A DNA stretch of 64,000 bases from Massariosphaeria phaeospora. Taxonomy: Eukaryota; Ascomycota; Dothideomycetes; Pleosporales. How positions within the stretch are numbered: position 1 is the stretch's first letter; every line of letters starts with the position of its first letter. A program made the translations under genes and the position numbers. The notes beneath the pieces are model-generated. The model did no database searches, was not told the DNA's origin, and worked only from the letters and a program-made list of their open reading frames with translations. Below are positions 61,015 through 64,000 of the stretch, piece by piece. The DNA lies in contig JAADJZ010000009.1 of the NCBI GenBank assembly GCA_011032825.1, positions 1,426,001-1,490,000 of the forward strand, in the 5' to 3' direction.

Positions 61015-64000
61015 ATGATACTAACAAAACTATCCAGCCTCGTAGCGGTTCATGGCCTCAACTTCTCGGGCGCCGCCAATCATGGTACGGCAACCTGGGA
61101 AAAGGATGGCAAAATCTGGCTGCGCGACTTTCTGCCTGACGTTCTACCAATGCCCGCTCGAGTATTCTTGTACGAGTATAATGCGAGTCCTGCCATCGCT
61201 GCAGGCGCCACAAAACTGGATGACCATGCGAGGAAGCTCCTCGTGTGTCTGGAACAGAAACGCATGGTATGCCCGTGTGTCCTTTCAATGCTGGATTCTA
61301 ACCTCTCCTCTCTTTAGAGGGAAGTAGCGCAGCGGCCATTGGTCTTCATAGCTCACAGCATGGGTGGTCTTCTCGTGAAAGAGGTAAAGAACACGCCTGA
61401 GTCTCATCACGCGACAGCTAATAAAGAAACAGGCTTTGGTTGAGGCGACTTTAGATGATAGTTATAGCGAAATCTTGAGGTCCACGAAACTCTTGGTCTT
61501 TTTCGGAACCCCGCATCGCGGCGGTAATCATGCGACTGTCGGCGATTACGTCGCAAGGCTATATAAAACGATGGCCAGAAACCCGCGGAACGATTTGGTC
61601 GAGTCACTGCGCGAATTTTCAGATACTGCTACAAAACGATACGAGCAATTCCGACACAAACTAGAAGATTTCCTGATCATCAGCTTCTTTGAAACTCTTC
61701 CCTACTCCAAAGTAGCTGGTCTTGTGAGTACCCGATTCTGGAACCCCTGTGAACTGCTGACATATGATTAGATTGTCGACAAGCATTCCGCTACATTGAA
61801 CCTGCCTGGAAAGAGGGAGAAGCAAATCTCTATAGACGCAGACCATAGTTCCATGTGTAAATTTGCCGGCTTAGAAGGAACTGAATGCGAAACGGTCATA
61901 TTGGCGATTTCTCAGCAGCTGGAGAGATCACTAGCCACATTCGTCGATCTAAGGCGTGGGTCTCATGGAATCCCAAATTGACATTCAAGATGTGTCTGAC
62001 AGTACCCAGAGCAAGGTGCGCAAAGTCGTGATGCGCTAAGGTTACCAGGCCCTGATCAGCGACAGAGCTCCTTGCACGGCTTGAGTTTCCCAATAGAAGA
62101 GCAAGAGAGACTCAGATAAAGAATACAGTAAAGCACTCTGAAACTTTCGAGTGGATCTGGACATCCCCCTTTGCTGAATGGCTAGCAAGCTCCCAACAGT
62201 TCTTCTGGATCCGTGGAAAGCCAGCATCTGGCAAGTCGACCTTGTTGAACCACATCTCACAGGATCCACGGCTAGAAGAACACATTCGTGCTTCACAAGG
62301 ATCCCGTAAGCTCATAGTGATCACATTCTTCTTCGACTTTCGGCAAGAAAAGACTCTCGCAAATACTGTCAAGGGGATGTTGCTTACTATCGTACGTTCT
62401 TTGGTCATTCAATCCCCTGAATTGGTTGAATTATTACCCAAGGCTTTCCCTGATTGGCAAGACATGCACCAAGATGAAGAATGGGAACTATCATTTCTTG
62501 AGAGTGTAGTCAATCGAGCCCTCGACGATATCAATCGGCCTGTCTTTCTCCTTCTCGATGGTCTCGACGAATACTGTGGAGATAATGAAGCTCAACTTGA
62601 TCTAACTCGATACTTGAGAGACCTATCGTCACGACACAGTGTCAAAATCTGCATTGCAAGTCGACCGCACGATATCATCACCAAGATGTTTGGCGCGGGA
62701 CCTTTACTCGACATGCACGAGTGGAACTTCCCAGGGCTAACAAAATATGTTTTCAGGGCTTTCGAGAAGATAAGCTTAGCTACAAACCCGACCGATGTTT
62801 CTCAGATCAACGATTTATCGGAGCTCATGGCCAAGATGGCTGATGGCGTGTTTCTCTGGACGAAATTTGCCGTTGAAGCTTTGATAGAGCTTTGGAAGCG
62901 CGAGAAACTTGAGATTGCTCTACTCCTGCTGAGCCTCGCTGAAATGCCGCGCGATGTCCAAACGCTTTGGGATCAACGCCGCGAAAAGCTCAGCGAAACC
63001 GAACAAGCGTTGGGCAGCGTATTGCTCCGCACAGTATGTTCTGCGGCAAGACCATTATACCTCATTGAGCTGCTCCAGATAAGTCAGCGACAGCATCCGC
63101 TTCAATGCTTCCAGTTGTTGAAGCAGTCTTCGCAGGCATCTTCGACGCAAATTGTACGCCTATCGTGCGGGCTTCTGGAGCTCAGGAAAGACCCAAGTAG
63201 CGGATCGTGGAGCCATCAAACCGTCCTGCTCGTCCACAAGTCAGTGCGCAGCTACGTTGAAAGCAAAGGCTTGTGGCTTTTCGGATCAGACACGAAAACG
63301 CCCGAGGAAATATGGCTGCACGATTGCACGAACATCTTGGATGAATCAACGTATGCCCGCGAGCGCTCCTTGTGCTACCAAAACAAGCATCACGATTCCC
63401 GGAATCCAGTCTGCCGATCCTATGGCTGTTATGCGGAACTACCCGCCGACAGCTTTCCGGAAGCGCTCTACGAGGAGCTTCACGGGGGAATCGAAAGAGC
63501 GATCCAACCGCGGCCCGCAAATGCCAGCATAGGCCTGGTCGTGAGCGACGCGGTCAGCAAGCTCACACGTCGAAAACTGACGTTCCTGAAATCAACCACA
63601 ACGTCCAGCCCCATGCTCAGTTACGCCATCCACTGGTATGCATATCACGCCTGGATTCTAGAGAAACGGCGAGGCAAGTCCAGCCTGGCTAGCACGAACC
63701 ATCTCATGTGCCCCGAGCTCATCATGCTCATGTCGCGCGTGCGATACCACTCCTGCGCATTCTGCGGGACAGGCAACATGAGTGCGGAAAAGGCACTGGA
63801 GTTCCACGGCGCAAACGACCGGCTCTGGGCGTATTGCAAGAAAATCGCGCCGATCGAGTCAGGCGCTGCAGTCGCCAGGACGATTCCCTCGGGGGCTGCG
63901 GGCCTGACTGTCATGGCGCACGAACAAGCCTTCAAAGACCGCGTTTCCTACTGTCTGTATGTGGCTGACCATCCTTGGCGCACTGAGACAGAGACAGAGC
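61015..64000 (+). CDS. Alpha/beta-hydrolase-NACHT STAND protein, 3' end outside the window
   Basis: Exons 61015-61266, 61318-61383, 61433-61723, 61772-61955 and 62060 onward; the last frame is open to the window end, about 911 residues so far. Donors are GTATGC, GTAAAG, GTGAGT and GTGGGT. The N-terminal part is a lipase-like hydrolase: VAVHGLN, WLRDFLP, the nucleophile elbow AHSMGG with its serine, and FFGTPHRGG. A linker (LLARLEFPNRRAR, ETFEWIW) leads to a NACHT NTPase with Walker A GKPASGKST and Walker B VFLLLDGLDEY, then helical sequence without clear repeats up to the edge. Such proteins are fungal NLR-like receptors that can act in heterokaryon incompatibility or immunity. The start is the first in-frame ATG; an upstream exon is possible. 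Later exons and any repeat domain are unseen. Confidence 0.82.

Noticed and set aside
62014..62130. Frameshift before the NACHT domain
   Set aside because: A neighbouring frame also gives an FP-containing run, but the GTGGGT...GATCAG intron (61956-62059) joins the hydrolase part in frame to LLARLEFPNRRAR, so no frameshift is needed.
1..64000. tRNA genes
   Set aside because: I scanned by eye for box A/box B pairs (GGTTCGANTCC); matches such as those near 3280 and 21243 lie inside coding sequence and lack a cloverleaf, so none is reported. A covariance-model search would be decisive.

Overview
The window looks like nuclear DNA from a filamentous ascomycete (Pezizomycotina, possibly Dothideomycetes). 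Genes carry several short introns of about 48-110 bp with GTRNGT donors, CTRAC-like branch sites and YAG acceptors. The repertoire is also typical: a fungal complex I NUZM subunit, a PTH11/SAT4-type rhodopsin-domain protein, E-class P450s, a GH5 endoglucanase, a small secreted Cys-rich protein and a lipase-NACHT STAND protein. All exon models were built by hand from reading frame, splice signals and family resemblance.

Left part (1-27.5 kb), ordinary gene space on both strands: 3' end of an Hsp20 gene; a GPI-anchored cupredoxin; an unknown WHQDG-motif protein with an unclear 5' end; a secreted protein with three SnoaL/NTF2-like domains; a four-TM membrane protein; a 2,3-dihydroxybenzoate-decarboxylase-type amidohydrolase; a small coiled-coil protein; a vacuolar amino-acid transporter; a large unknown protein interrupted by an in-frame TAA; a disordered protein; a rhodopsin-domain protein with a 20-nt exon; a small secreted protein; a P450 pseudogene lacking its heme loop; and an intact P450.

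Middle part (about 27.5-47.4 kb), a gene-poor island with no intact gene that I can defend. It starts with a degenerate tandem array (28.4-32.5 kb, about 22 units sharing a GATGCNGTAGATGCC core). A patchwork follows (34-42 kb) of short duplicated pieces and broken fragments of what look like housekeeping or regulatory genes: a PacC zinc finger, RCC1, a La HTH domain and a Yra1/ALY-like N-terminus. A second degenerate array closes it (44.2-45.2 kb). I saw no transposase, reverse transcriptase or terminal repeats, and the fragments do not look AT-rich or RIP-mutated. This island is the most unusual part of the window.

Right part (47.4-64 kb), normal gene space again: a 104-aa protein, the GH5 endoglucanase, a long RING/coiled-coil protein (HEI10/Zip3-like), NUZM, a second intact P450, a small disordered protein, a type-I membrane protein, and an alpha/beta-hydrolase-NACHT protein that runs off the end. 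The two intact P450s have similar architecture but lie about 30 kb apart, with no polyketide or peptide synthase between them, so I do not propose a biosynthetic cluster.
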